From assembly GCF_010994275.1 (NCBI RefSeq), contig NZ_WMCD01000001.1, positions 1,278,290 to 1,342,289 of the forward strand: a stretch of 64,000 nucleotides of DNA, in the 5' to 3' direction. The stretch is from Cyclobacterium jeungdonense (lineage in GTDB: Bacteria; Bacteroidota; Bacteroidia; Cytophagales; Cyclobacteriaceae). Below are positions 44,401-54,800 of the stretch, one piece after another. Within the stretch, counting starts at the first letter, position 1; every line of letters starts with the position of its first letter. The translations under genes were made by a program, and so were the position numbers. The notes beneath the pieces are model-generated. The model was not told the origin of the DNA, searched no databases, and saw nothing but the letters and a program-made list of their open reading frames with translations.

Positions 44401-47400
44401 AATAACATCACCCGCAGTTTTTAGCTCGTCCCGCTGCATTTCGGTCATGATGCCCGTGTAGGAGAGTTTTTTGCTGAAGTTATTGTAGGTCAGAAGTTCA
44501 CTGGCCTCGGATATTTCTGTTTCCAGCGCTTCCTGGTGATGGTCGTAGTTGGTATCAAACAGTATTTCCCGATTGATGATACTGAAGAAGAGGTTTATCG
44601 TATCTGGGTCGTAAAGCAGTGACATCTTTTCCCTGGCTAATTCGGCAGAAGCTTCATTGCCAGCACTGTTTTCAGACTCTATTCGCTTTAGCTCTGTGGT
44701 AATTTTTTGTGCGAAGGTGAGTATTTCAGCCTCGGTGGGTGAGGCATCTCCACTAAGGTCTTCGTGCCTCAGAAAATAGGTAAGCGATGTGAGTTTAACT
44801 TTTTGTTCTTTGAGCTGCTTTGCTACTTCAATAAATCGGATAATGGGCGGTTTAACGGCTGTAAGGTCAGCAAACGGATCGGTTTGGCTAAGGTCTTGAA
44901 GTATAAGCACTTCTTCCAGGCTTATTTTCAGCTCACGGGCAAGAAGATTATAGCGGTAAATTTCGCTAACCACAGGAAGTGTCAGAGGCACTTCCTCCAC
45001 TTCATCCACCCCAGCGAGTTCATTTATTAGCCTGTCCAACAACAGGTAAAGTTTTTCAGAAGTGATGTTTACTGCACCGAGAACGGCTTCTTCATGATCT
45101 AACAACGTTTGGGTATCATCGGTAAGCACCCTTCCGTTGGGGTCATAATCGAATACTTCGGACTGCTCACTCAATGCACTGTTCAGGAAGAGGTCTCTAT
45201 AAAGCGCCCCATGCCCATGGGTGTCTATATTGGCAAACAAGGCTAGCGCATGCTGTAGCTCCTTTTTTGGTCTGAGGCGGAGCAAGTCCATAACCTGAAT
45301 AAGGTGCGCCAGTTTGGTAAGTAAGATCTCAAAACCACTGTTCAGCTCGGCTATAGTGCTTACTTCATCGGAAGCGGGCCATAAAGCCGCCATGGTTCTG
45401 TCAGTCTGGTCAATAGTCCATCCCAGCTTTTTCCATACTTTTATGAAACGGTAAAACTTCAGGTATTCCAGCTGCGTTATTTTATCGCCGTTGGCAAAAA
45501 GCAGTCGCAGCTTCTCAAAATTACAGGCTTCATTTTCTGCTCCAGTATCGGTAAGAAGAATTAATCCTTTAATGGTATCGCCACGCTCTTTGATCCAAGA
45601 GGCTACGTTTCCACCATATAGATCTACGGTCAGATCAGCCGGTAGCATGTTGTTGAATTCATCATCACTAATTTCTCCATCTATCAGACCTACTACTTCT
45701 GACATGCTTACGTACAGGCGTTCAAGGGCGGGAAGCAATTGAGCGGCAGGATTAATAAACCTCGTTTCAACGATTTCTGTAAGTTCCTTGTAACTGATAT
45801 TGAGACTTTGGCAAAAATGTCTGGCAAATTTATCATCAGTCTCAAAAACAGAATTCAGATCGAGCCCTGCCTCTTTACCATAGAACTCTGAAACGGTCTT
45901 TTCATTTGCTGTAAGTATCCGATGCTCCTCCGGTGAAAGCCCCAAACGCTCCAGGTGAACTGGCCGCCAGGTAGAAAGCTCGTTATCTACACGCAGGCTT
46001 TCAATAGCATGACCTAGGGGTACTTCCAATTCCTTAAATAATAACCTGAGGGCTTCCAATGGCTGGTTAAATGGTGCCGGGTGCACCTCTCCTTTAAGAA
46101 TGGTGTACGCCTCACGCTGTACGTAGGTGGGACTTGCGATAAGCTCAGAGGTATCACTGTACTCATCCATATTATATCCATTAAATCCTTCAAGGGGGTT
46201 AAAACCACCATCAGCAATATCTACACCGGGCTGGTTGGCATGCACGGCAAAGAATTCGAGTATCTCGTTCACTAAATCAATGTAGGGTAGTACGGTATGG
46301 GTATTTTCGCATGTGAGTTGCAGGTGCTCTATATCAGGGCGGCGTTCCAACAAGGCGTCGAGCGGATTCTTCTTATCACCTTCGCCCGCTTTATCTATGA
46401 AATTAAGCAAATCGACCATATAGGCAGCCGGGCTCAGTACGGAGCGGCAGTGGCTGCACTCGCAATAGTCCATCTCACCGAAAAGCCCTTCCAGCGTTGG
46501 ATAGGCGAGTATGTCTGAGGGGGGAACGGGTTCAGAGGCGATGGTTCGAATACCCGGGTTTCGTTTGTAAGCCAGATAGGCCACGGCAGTGTTGAGGGTA
46601 GTGGCGTGCACTTGTTGGGCAACCTGGTAAGATTTTACGGCCAATTCCGTACTCATAACCTGGCTGAATTTCTCAACATAGGCATCCTGGCCGAATTTGG
46701 TGGCAGCCATGGCGGAGTCGATACCGCTACTAAGCATGATTTTCATGGCCTCATCTGAAGGGGTTATCTTGTAAACGCGCTCCAGGCTTTTTAGCTCCTG
46801 CTCAATCGGCGGATCTAAGCTAATTTCATTTTCTTTTAGAAAGGATGCCAGGGGAGTCTCTCCTATCTGGAAATTCAATTGATTTTGCTGGAGAAATTTT
46901 ACAACTTCCCCTTTAATCCCTTCATTCAAAACGGGCATTTCATTTTGCTGAATCTGGTGCGAAAGAACAGCAGTAGGGTAACTCACTTTCAAGCGATTGG
47001 CCATTTGGTTGGCATAGGCTATTTTCTTTTCTTTTTCGGAGTCGCCTTCCAGTGTATCGGGCACATCGATATCTTCCCCGGCGATAATTTCCTGCCAAGC
47101 CTCCGATTTGTACAGGCCGTTTTCTATCAGTTGCACCGGATTATCAGTGACCAGGGCACGGTTACGCAACTCACCGATTAGGGGGGCATTGTCCATGGTG
47201 AGGTAACCGAGCTTACCATCGGTCTGCAACCTTTTGGCCCTATCCTCTCCCATTTCATTACTTACTTGTTTCCATAGGTTTTCAGAGTCTCCGTTGGCAT
47301 TGAGATAAAGTCGGATAAAAGTAACCTTCTCTTCCTGACTCAGATCAGCCAAATTTAACATATCATCGAGCCCGGACAGGCCATTTTCGGAAGGCTGTAG

Positions 47401-48774
47401 GAGCAGGTGGGTTACAGCAGCGCTTGTAAAGGCCTGCTGCCCCTTTTTGATCTGAGTTTCCAATTCCTGATTGATTATGTTTAGCTTACCAGCTTCTTTC
47501 CAAACCGTGCCTAACGCATTGGATCCTAACTTGCTGAGTTTTTTCCTGTCTGTTGGGTAGCCGGCACGGAAAAGGGCGTAATAAAAGGGTGCGGGGGTGT
47601 TGGTTTCTTTTTGGTACTTCTCGGCCAATGATGCCATGGCAACAATTCGGGCATCCCAGCCGGATTTATTAGCGAGGTAAGTGACGTCCTGCTGTTCCCC
47701 ATCCTCTTTTAAATCAGATAAGCTTGCCCCGTTCAGGTAGCTCTCCAGTTCCATTTTTACTTTCGAATACTCATCTTCTTCAATAAGACTCTCAGGAGTG
47801 AGCAACATGTTAATCTTAACCTCTGCAGGGGCGTTGTATTTTACTGGAGACTGCCCTATCACCTTACCTCTTTCATCCAGTACCTTTATACTGATATCCG
47901 GATGTTCCTTACCACGAGGTAGTTCCGCAAAGGCATAATCAATTTTATATTCACCACTGCGGCTGGTTTGTGTCTGTTTACCAAGGGGCACTTCTTTTCC
48001 AATGTTTTTATCAAAGGCCCGTACGGTAAGGTTGGAAGCGCCCTGTCGGTTGGCTTTCATTACCTTTCCCGTAATCAGACCAGGACCATTTTCATTTTGC
48101 CTATCGACATCTGGCCCGATCGGGTCATTTGGCCCGTCTGGGGGATTGCCAGGTACGGGGTCGGCCGGACGTGGTGGGTTTGGATCTGGTGCTAAGGGAT
48201 CAGAATCTATCGGTTCGATTTGTCTGTCTCCTACCTCAATGTCAATGGAAAAGTCACCGGGAGCCAGCTTTTTCTGGTCCGTAGTTTGTAAAACCTTCCC
48301 ATTTTGCTCGATCCTAATTGAAAAGGTAGCATGCTGTTGCTCATTATTTCGGAGATCCGCATAGGCCATTTCGTCAAATTCCAGCAAATACACTCCCTCC
48401 GTACCAGTGATATCTTCTGCCACCTGTTTGGGCTTGTTGGCCTGCACAACCCAGGCTTCTGCAGCAAGATTACTCAGGCCTTTACCAGACTGCTTGTCCT
48501 TAACCAAGCCCTTTATCCGGTAGGGTCTGCCAAAGCCGCTCTTAAGGTATTCATCTTCCAGCAGTATAGCGGTTTTTTCGCTTAGTAGCCCGGTAGCCTG
48601 CTGTCGTTTTTCCTTCTGAAACTGAGCCAGTGCCTTTTGCGTGTTCCCGGAGAATACACTAGGGTTTCCTGGCATATCGAGGTATCCAAGTACGAACAAT
48701 ATCCGGTGAAGACGACCTACCAGACTGCCTTTCTGGCCTGGCCTGAATGATTGATTATGCAGCGTGGTGATCAT
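41422..48774 (-). CDS. Tc toxin subunit TcA, N-terminal part with peptidoglycan-binding extension
   Basis: The 2450-residue protein matches YenA1/TcaA. An N-terminal extension comes first: a PG_binding_1 domain (residues about 10-75, QKGSLVGRLHRILFVLGYL and TQKALAQFQKEK), a beta-sandwich (about 85-185), a Pro-rich linker (about 190-235) and another beta-sandwich (about 240-335). The VRP1/SpvA-like core begins near residue 755 (LEGLFGEMDYCECSHCRSVL, SPAAYMVDLLNF, then LTCENTHTVLPYIDLVNEIL). A PA14-like domain lies at about 1580-1695. The ABC_N and neuraminidase-like regions lie at about 1890-2150 (VWMKRYRVWEANRKVFLYPE, NWLEPELRDNKSPFF). It would form the receptor-binding shell of the toxin. 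It lies 44 bp after the TcB-TcC gene. Confidence 0.93.
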   Translation of the reverse strand: MITTLHNQSFRPGQKGSLVGRLHRILFVLGYLDMPGNPSVFSGNTQKALAQFQKEKRQQATGLLSEKTAILLEDEYLKSGFGRPYRIKGLVKDKQSGKGLSNLAAEAWVVQANKPKQVAEDITGTEGVYLLEFDEMAYADLRNNEQQHATFSIRIEQNGKVLQTTDQKKLAPGDFSIDIEVGDRQIEPIDSDPLAPDPNPPRPADPVPGNPPDGPNDPIGPDVDRQNENGPGLITGKVMKANRQGASNLTVRAFDKNIGKEVPLGKQTQTSRSGEYKIDYAFAELPRGKEHPDISIKVLDERGKVIGQSPVKYNAPAEVKINMLLTPESLIEEDEYSKVKMELESYLNGASLSDLKEDGEQQDVTYLANKSGWDARIVAMASLAEKYQKETNTPAPFYYALFRAGYPTDRKKLSKLGSNALGTVWKEAGKLNIINQELETQIKKGQQAFTSAAVTHLLLQPSENGLSGLDDMLNLADLSQEEKVTFIRLYLNANGDSENLWKQVSNEMGEDRAKRLQTDGKLGYLTMDNAPLIGELRNRALVTDNPVQLIENGLYKSEAWQEIIAGEDIDVPDTLEGDSEKEKKIAYANQMANRLKVSYPTAVLSHQIQQNEMPVLNEGIKGEVVKFLQQNQLNFQIGETPLASFLKENEISLDPPIEQELKSLERVYKITPSDEAMKIMLSSGIDSAMAATKFGQDAYVEKFSQVMSTELAVKSYQVAQQVHATTLNTAVAYLAYKRNPGIRTIASEPVPPSDILAYPTLEGLFGEMDYCECSHCRSVLSPAAYMVDLLNFIDKAGEGDKKNPLDALLERRPDIEHLQLTCENTHTVLPYIDLVNEILEFFAVHANQPGVDIADGGFNPLEGFNGYNMDEYSDTSELIASPTYVQREAYTILKGEVHPAPFNQPLEALRLLFKELEVPLGHAIESLRVDNELSTWRPVHLERLGLSPEEHRILTANEKTVSEFYGKEAGLDLNSVFETDDKFARHFCQSLNISYKELTEIVETRFINPAAQLLPALERLYVSMSEVVGLIDGEISDDEFNNMLPADLTVDLYGGNVASWIKERGDTIKGLILLTDTGAENEACNFEKLRLLFANGDKITQLEYLKFYRFIKVWKKLGWTIDQTDRTMAALWPASDEVSTIAELNSGFEILLTKLAHLIQVMDLLRLRPKKELQHALALFANIDTHGHGALYRDLFLNSALSEQSEVFDYDPNGRVLTDDTQTLLDHEEAVLGAVNITSEKLYLLLDRLINELAGVDEVEEVPLTLPVVSEIYRYNLLARELKISLEEVLILQDLSQTDPFADLTAVKPPIIRFIEVAKQLKEQKVKLTSLTYFLRHEDLSGDASPTEAEILTFAQKITTELKRIESENSAGNEASAELAREKMSLLYDPDTINLFFSIINREILFDTNYDHHQEALETEISEASELLTYNNFSKKLSYTGIMTEMQRDELKTAGDVIADAAAGIAFKNAIDILYDASQTTATLFFTDNPNLQGPYTDFVTDGDYSKLIGEILLAFKEGLKRLDLVQLVADAHGSEAGIVSALLEENVLNSETNSAEPSIADFLALEKTGINVVFGLDDSSSTTTIWPTPEAGVPGQELPGNVESLSFSFYVLPGESDYYNLRLETDAAANVQLIVDDEEKAGTLNGSTWDNDDPIYLEGNQYHRIELTVENFSNTATLKWAAENITGSYQIIPASAIYPAETLDIFGSAYLRFLKSLAIVDMLELTATEVSYFGDHLTIDGEGFLNSVPLSFDKGQAGIHRQLFEKVEVLLYYKMLKEAFEAEGDDMISILLDPESVFTTADGEDSYLLMKVTGWDEVEFTTLLNRFGLSWQELSDPVNLLRVHQAYELSRKTGLTASILIALAGNDPDMADVTSMENAIRLKYDNAGWLKVIQPINDKLRNMQRDALVAYVLRLLSKNPKTQTVDTADKLFEYFLIDVQMDACMKTSRIKQALSSIQLFINRCLLNLEANVSPDAINKKQWVWMKRYRVWEANRKVFLYPENWLEPELRDNKSPFFKELESELLQSEINADTAHVALLHYLEKLDTVAKLEICAYYLDEKESGTEADDILHVIGRSSGAKRAYYYRRLEYGYWTPWEKIDADIEDNPVLPVVWNGRLFLFWLMVITQGDENADAPLSSGNLDEATIQPKEIKYNLEVTLCWSEYYQNKWQLKNTSDIQDPMVFTGISRGFKRTDFFKMSCSQGSDEELYVTVNYRHWKLYNKHSNPEKNELAVAVVPQKTRAIDTLGHQIQITYNTQANLDRFDVPSYTDKDSATLEEIQAGILGLQHTLYRNFINPKIVQHSQALSELFEGPFFIQNYRHVFYVVPEKYYVPIRVAPDYGWDPPILLYPGPLEPEELPEIVPTFPPIWETKPILDDIPLDRDPVFEVDTDPLTQPEILPEGFKFQEGFHTIKNGVLSKNVVTFGNAIILPTGNANRIISTEETIKNL

Positions 48775-48818
48775 ATCGTGGGTTGGTTAATATTTAGTAC
48801 TTGGAATTCATTGATTAT

Positions 48819-51800
48819 TTACCTGCGGGCCCAATCACGAGCCTGACTCTCTGCCCGCCTAAGTGTTCCACTAGGAAGTAGGCCTGAATGTGAAGGAGCA
48901 AAACTCGACCATGAAGAAGTATCATGGGTTTCCGGTGCAAAGGCTCTCATCGTTACACCCATTCTGTCTTGTGTCATTTGCCGTATTCTGCCTATCTGTT
49001 CTTCTTCTGTCGGCTGCCTGGTCCTATCTCTGCTAATAATTCCACCCTGACTATAAAGAATTTCTGTATAATGAACTTCTTCTCCTACTTCATTCGCAAG
49101 CTGCAGGGTTTCCGAAAGGCTCATTCTGGCAGAGAGCCCTTGTTCTGCTGCTTCCGCCCTTAGGGCAGTGTACAGACTCGTTACATATTCCTGGTATAGG
49201 GCGCGTCGGTTGGGAATAATGTCCGGCGCATGCCCATCTCTAAGGTTCGCTAATTCTGCCGCATGACCCCAACCGGTTTCATACAAAGTACCCGGATGAT
49301 CTATTTGGCTATGCGCATAACTATCGCCAAAAGCGTGCAGGTTTAGCCCAAATTCTAAGGTTCCGGGTGTTAAGCGACCCACTTCACTGCTCCTGAATCT
49401 CCTTTCTGCAGCAGAGCTTTCTCCTGTCAATACATGAAGGCCTCTTTGTATATTGTCCCTCCTATTAGTCAAGCGTGCAAACTCCATTTCCCGCTCTCCG
49501 GGAGATGATGGTCCCACATCGTATTGCCCACCAGACGATTCATAAATAAATGCCCGCTGAGCATCCCATAACATGGAACTTGCACGTTCAAGAAGGGAAT
49601 CTGCCTGAATTAAAGGGTTTACACTGGCCTCAACCAAATCCCTTTGTACACTTACTGCATCCAACTCTTCCACCTCATCCGGCAACTGGGCATAAAACGC
49701 ATTTCTAAACGCTGTATCGTGGTCAAAACCAGCCGCAAGGGAGACATAATAGACGGTGTAAAAGTGTCCCGCCTCCCCATACATCCCGGTAGGGTCTTTA
49801 ATGGTTACCGGGTTATTTTTTACATAGCTGTACAGATTTATCCCGTCCTTTAGACCTAATACGTCCGGCTTAAGCCACCTGCCTAGCCAGGGAATGTAGT
49901 ACCTGGAATTATGATAGCTGAATCCTGTTTCTTCATCCCGTTCCATTCCTGTAAAGCGGTACCTTTTGGCTGCGGCATTAATTTCGGCATTCGTTGCTTG
50001 ATAAGAAGTGGTACCAAAAGGGTGGTATTCCTCGTAAGAAATTACTACTCCCGATTCATCCAGTTCCATGCTTACGGATTCCGAATGATTGGGGAGCTGA
50101 TACCTCACCAGTTCAGCAGGGGTACCGTCATTTTCATCGTTGCGGACCTCCACTGTGGCTATTCTGCCCTTGTCATCGCTGATGTGGAGAGTGGTACGTA
50201 TAAGGCCTGCATGGTTGCCGCTTTTTTTGGTATAAACCTCTACATCTCCCACATAAATCCTCTCGTCCTTCACCGTATTGACAGTCCCTGCTGGAGCCTG
50301 ATTTTCCGTTACTTTTCGTATTCGCTTTCCAGAACCATTGTAAGCATACCAGGTAGATTCCGGTTCGAAACCGGTACAGACCTGCTGATTTACCGTGGTG
50401 ATAAGTTCATCACGGAAATTCCATGTCAAACGCTGCAGGTGCGGTACCCCTGTAAGGAATCCATGCTGAGCATGATGGCTGTAGTTATACACCTGACCAC
50501 CTACCTGGGTTTGCAGCAGGCGGTTGGTAAAAGCAGGATACGTATAGGTACGGGTCCAATTCCCTCCCGTGGCGATATGACGCATTTCAAGAATGTTGCC
50601 CGCCACATCATACCGATAGCTCTCCGTGTAATTACGCCACTGCATGTTATCATTGGGGTCATATGATTTCCTAAAAGACGAGTCATCCCAATTATCGCAC
50701 TGGTTGTGGCTTAGTTGGCCGACATGCTCTTTGCCTGTTGCTTCGGTTAGTCTATATACTGCATCATAGGTATACCTATTGCGCGGCACTATGATCTGGT
50801 TAGCAAAGAAGCGGGTTGGAATAGCCTTGTCTTCGGTTTCGGTGATATTCCCCACCGCATCATAGGTGTAATGTAGTTCCTGCAGCAGCTCGTTACTCCT
50901 CCTGCGGGAAATGACAGCCAGTTGCCTGAAGGTCTTCTTGTCATAAACATGGGTAGTCTTTACATCATTTCCATATATAACAGTGGTCCGCTGATTCTTC
51001 TCGTTGTAGGTAATGCTTTTTACATACTCCTTTCTAGTACCATTGATATTGGCTTCTACACGACCTAGCAATCCACGACTGCTGTAGAAGTTGTAAACGG
51101 TACTTCCGTCAGGGTTTGCCTTTTCTGTAACCCTGTCCAGTGCATCATAGCTGATAGTAGTCTGGTGGCTTTCGCCTGAAATAAGGGCATTATCCAGGTT
51201 AGCACCCGACCAATTAGGGAGGTCTTTAAAACCCCGAAGAAGCTTCCGGATTTGAATTTTTGGCTTACCGCCAGGGTTATAATTGGCTATTTCAATTTTT
51301 CCTGAAGTATCATAATGATGCCACAGCCTGCTGCGGAGATTCAGTGATTTGTCATTTGCTTTTCCTTCCCCGTAAATTAGTTTTTCAAACACATGGTCCA
51401 GGGATGGTTCGCCCTCCCCACCCGTAACCTTTTTCTCTGTTTCCCGGTGCAAGGCATCGTAACTAATAGTAGTTGTATGATTCCGGCTGTCACGGCTTCG
51501 TTTCAGTTTTCCCAAGGCATTTGAAAAAAACCATCTCTCTCCAGAATCCATATTGTCGCTATAAACTCTACCACCGAGCATATGGTGACGATAGGCCATC
51601 ACGGTATTGCCCCGTGCATCGGTTACGGAGAGGGTATTGCCTTCTATGTCCAGGTCCAAAGCGGTATGGATTAATTCGTCGCTATTGTCCGGCCGTTTAT
51701 TATGAGCCACGGTCATCACGGGTCTCCCGAGGGTGTCGAAGTGGACAACCGAAGGGGTGCTGTCGTGAGCCCCGGTTTTAGTGGCAGCTTCCTGCTCTTT

Positions 51801-54800
51801 TATAGGGTCTTTGCCATCTGCAGTAAGTTCGGCATCTATCAGCCTGTTAAAACGCTCGTTGTACCATTCGCTCTGCATGGCCATGTCGTTCTGGTCCCAA
51901 ACGGCTTTTTTCCAGGCATCGAAGTGGATTTCCTGCAGGGATTTATCGGGAAATAAGGTTCGTATGTGCCGCCCGATGCTATCGTAAAAAAGGGTAACGG
52001 TCTGGCCGGCTTCTACGAGTTCGGTGGCATCCTCGTAGCTAGGCCTGAATGAGAAATAGGGCTGATATTGCTTCACAATTTTCCCCTTATTATTCAGCAC
52101 GCTACGGCCATTACCAAGCCAGCGGATGGCAGGAGAAGTATCTATTTCAGTTACGACGTAACTACCATCCTCATTTACGGTGGTTTCCTTTGCCAATCCA
52201 GGCTCCGCTTTCACTTTGGTCATGGCAACCTTGCCCATGCCGTCGGTGTACTCGAAGCTGATTTGCAGTGCGGTCAATTCCCCTGCCCCCAGATCGGCAT
52301 GGTGGGTTTCGCGCCTTATACCACAAGTGACAGACGGTTTTTGGCTACCTGTCCAGGCATTTAGATCATACAGAAAACGGGAGCTAGCTTGCTTCAATAG
52401 CATACCCGCCTCCGTATCCAACAGTTCAGGATCGGTCAGTTGAAAATAGGCCTGAATAGATGCTTCCTCATCGTCCGTCCACTCATTCAAACCGTCGAGG
52501 GTGTCAGCGAGCTGCGTTTCCGCTGTGCCGTCTCCATCCAGGTCTTTTCCTACCAGGGCAGTTGCTTTTACCATGCCCAGCTCGTCTGGCAAGGCAGCGG
52601 TTAGGGTATCGTTCGCATCCCGCAGTACTACCGGGCTAAGAGTACGGAAATTAAAATCTTCAGATTGGGTGATGTTACCGACAGCATCTGTGATGCTTTG
52701 GATAAGGAAATAATAGTTTTTGTAAAAGGCTATCCGCACCTCTGAGCCTCCCGCATCACGATAGCCCACTGGGCTCCAAAACCGATTACGCACATCGGCT
52801 ATGGTTTCTCCTGCATCCAGGTAGATGGCCCTGCCGGAAGACACCCACCAATTCGTATCACCATTTAAATGAACATAATGAGCATCGGTACCCGGGTAGT
52901 CTGGGGTCGGCAGGAAGTCAGCTGGAAATAGCTCCACTAGCATTTGCGGTGTATAGGCGAGTGCAAAACTCTCGTGGCTTATTCCACGTGGTTCAAGCTC
53001 GCCAAGGTTGAGGGGGCCACTCAGGTCATCTTTAAAAAAAAGGGTTTGGCTGTGCTCGATCTTACGCCGCTCAGGAACGTTAGCGTGAGCCTGCAAGTAG
53101 GGGATTTCGGTAGTCGCACTTCCTACCACCTCACTAAAGGAGTCTGGGTTGTAAAACGCATCACTTTGGGGCAGATTTCTGATCTCAAACACCTCACTTT
53201 CGCAAAGAACACGCAGGCGGTAGCTGTCACCGAAGGCAGTGTCTACCTCCCGGATGGCATCATTGGTGTAAACGTTGCGTGTGAGGGTAATATGCGTTTT
53301 GGCCTGCTCCTCGCGTACTATCTGGGGCAAGCTCATGTCAGGAATAACACGCGCATAAGCGATACTAGCGGCCAGGAGAACATTGCCGTATCTATCTGCT
53401 TCCAGAGTAATGGTATGATTTACGCGGGGGTCGGTGATGTTTTGCTCATAGCTGACCTGATAGGCTTCACTTTCCAGCACCTGAAAACAGGCATGTTTGT
53501 TTCCACCCCTGGGTTGCTGCAAAATAAGGAGGCAATTATGGGCGCTTACCTGATAAGGCTGCATTTGTCGACGGATTTCATCATCGGAAGGATTTTCAGG
53601 ATTCACCCCCTTCAGATCAAAGACTTCGGTACGCAGCACCATTCCTTTGCAGGCACGAGAGGCCTCTCGGTGCTCATCAGCAGTCAGCTTGCTTAGCGCA
53701 TTCACATCCTGAAGGTGGCTGGCAACTTTTTTGATGGCATCGGGTAGCTCAGGTTCGAGAAGTGCAACTAACTCTCCGGGAAATCGGGCCTCGTAGCGAG
53801 CGTGCCAGTATTCAGACCTAAAATGGGTCAACACCTTATCTTTTCGGATAAAGGCTCCGGTGTGGTACCAGGTTCGGGTAAGTATGGGAGCCTGAAAGGT
53901 TTCTTCGGATAGCTCCAGCATGCTGTCGCTATTTTGGTCCTTCCAGGAGGTATAATGCTCAGAATCTACTTGTTCTACCATTCCGAAGCCGCGGAACTCT
54001 CGTTCCAGATGATCGTAAAAACCATGGTGGTAGCTGTATTGGGTACTGAAGCGCACATTAGTAACGGCATCCTCTACGGTGGATCGTTCGATCACCTGGA
54101 CGGGAAAAGGTAGTTTTGTGATCCAAGGGGTACCGGCAAGCTTGTCTTTAAGGTAGAAATGAGTACTGCTGCGGTACTCAAGGGTAGTGCTCAGCCCCAT
54201 ATTATTGCGGTAGGATACCATCACATGGGGCTTGAGGCTGTCCATAAGATCTATGTAGCGCAGAGGGCGAATCCGGTCGCCCGGTAGCCTGCTACTCCAA
54301 ACCAGGCAAGTGGTTCCCGTGCCAAGTAGGTCAACGGCCTGCAGGTTAATCATATTATTTATTGGAAAAAAGGGATCGATGGGCGTTGCATCGGAAAGGC
54401 TGTTTCCCCCCTGGTTAATATAAGCCTTGAAATGGCCGTCGCCCACATAGATTATGTCCGTGGCCCCAGTACCGCTCACATCGGCAAGATGAACATGGGA
54501 GGAGTCAAAGCGATCGGGCAGGTCGAATTGCGGGACATTGCCCATGGTGACTTTCGCGCCGAATTTTCCGTAGCCCATATTCGGCCAGTAACAAACCTCG
54601 CTATTCCGCACACGCACAATGTCGGTAAGGCCGTCTCCACTCATATCAGCAAGCAATATCTTATTGTGTTCATCGGCGAATACAACGGCAGGGCCCCTGG
54701 CTTCATCCAGTGCTTTTACAGCCCTTACATGTTCGGCATAGCCTTCCTTGCCCATGCTTTGATAATAGCTGATTACACGCTCTTCGGTCATCACCAAATC

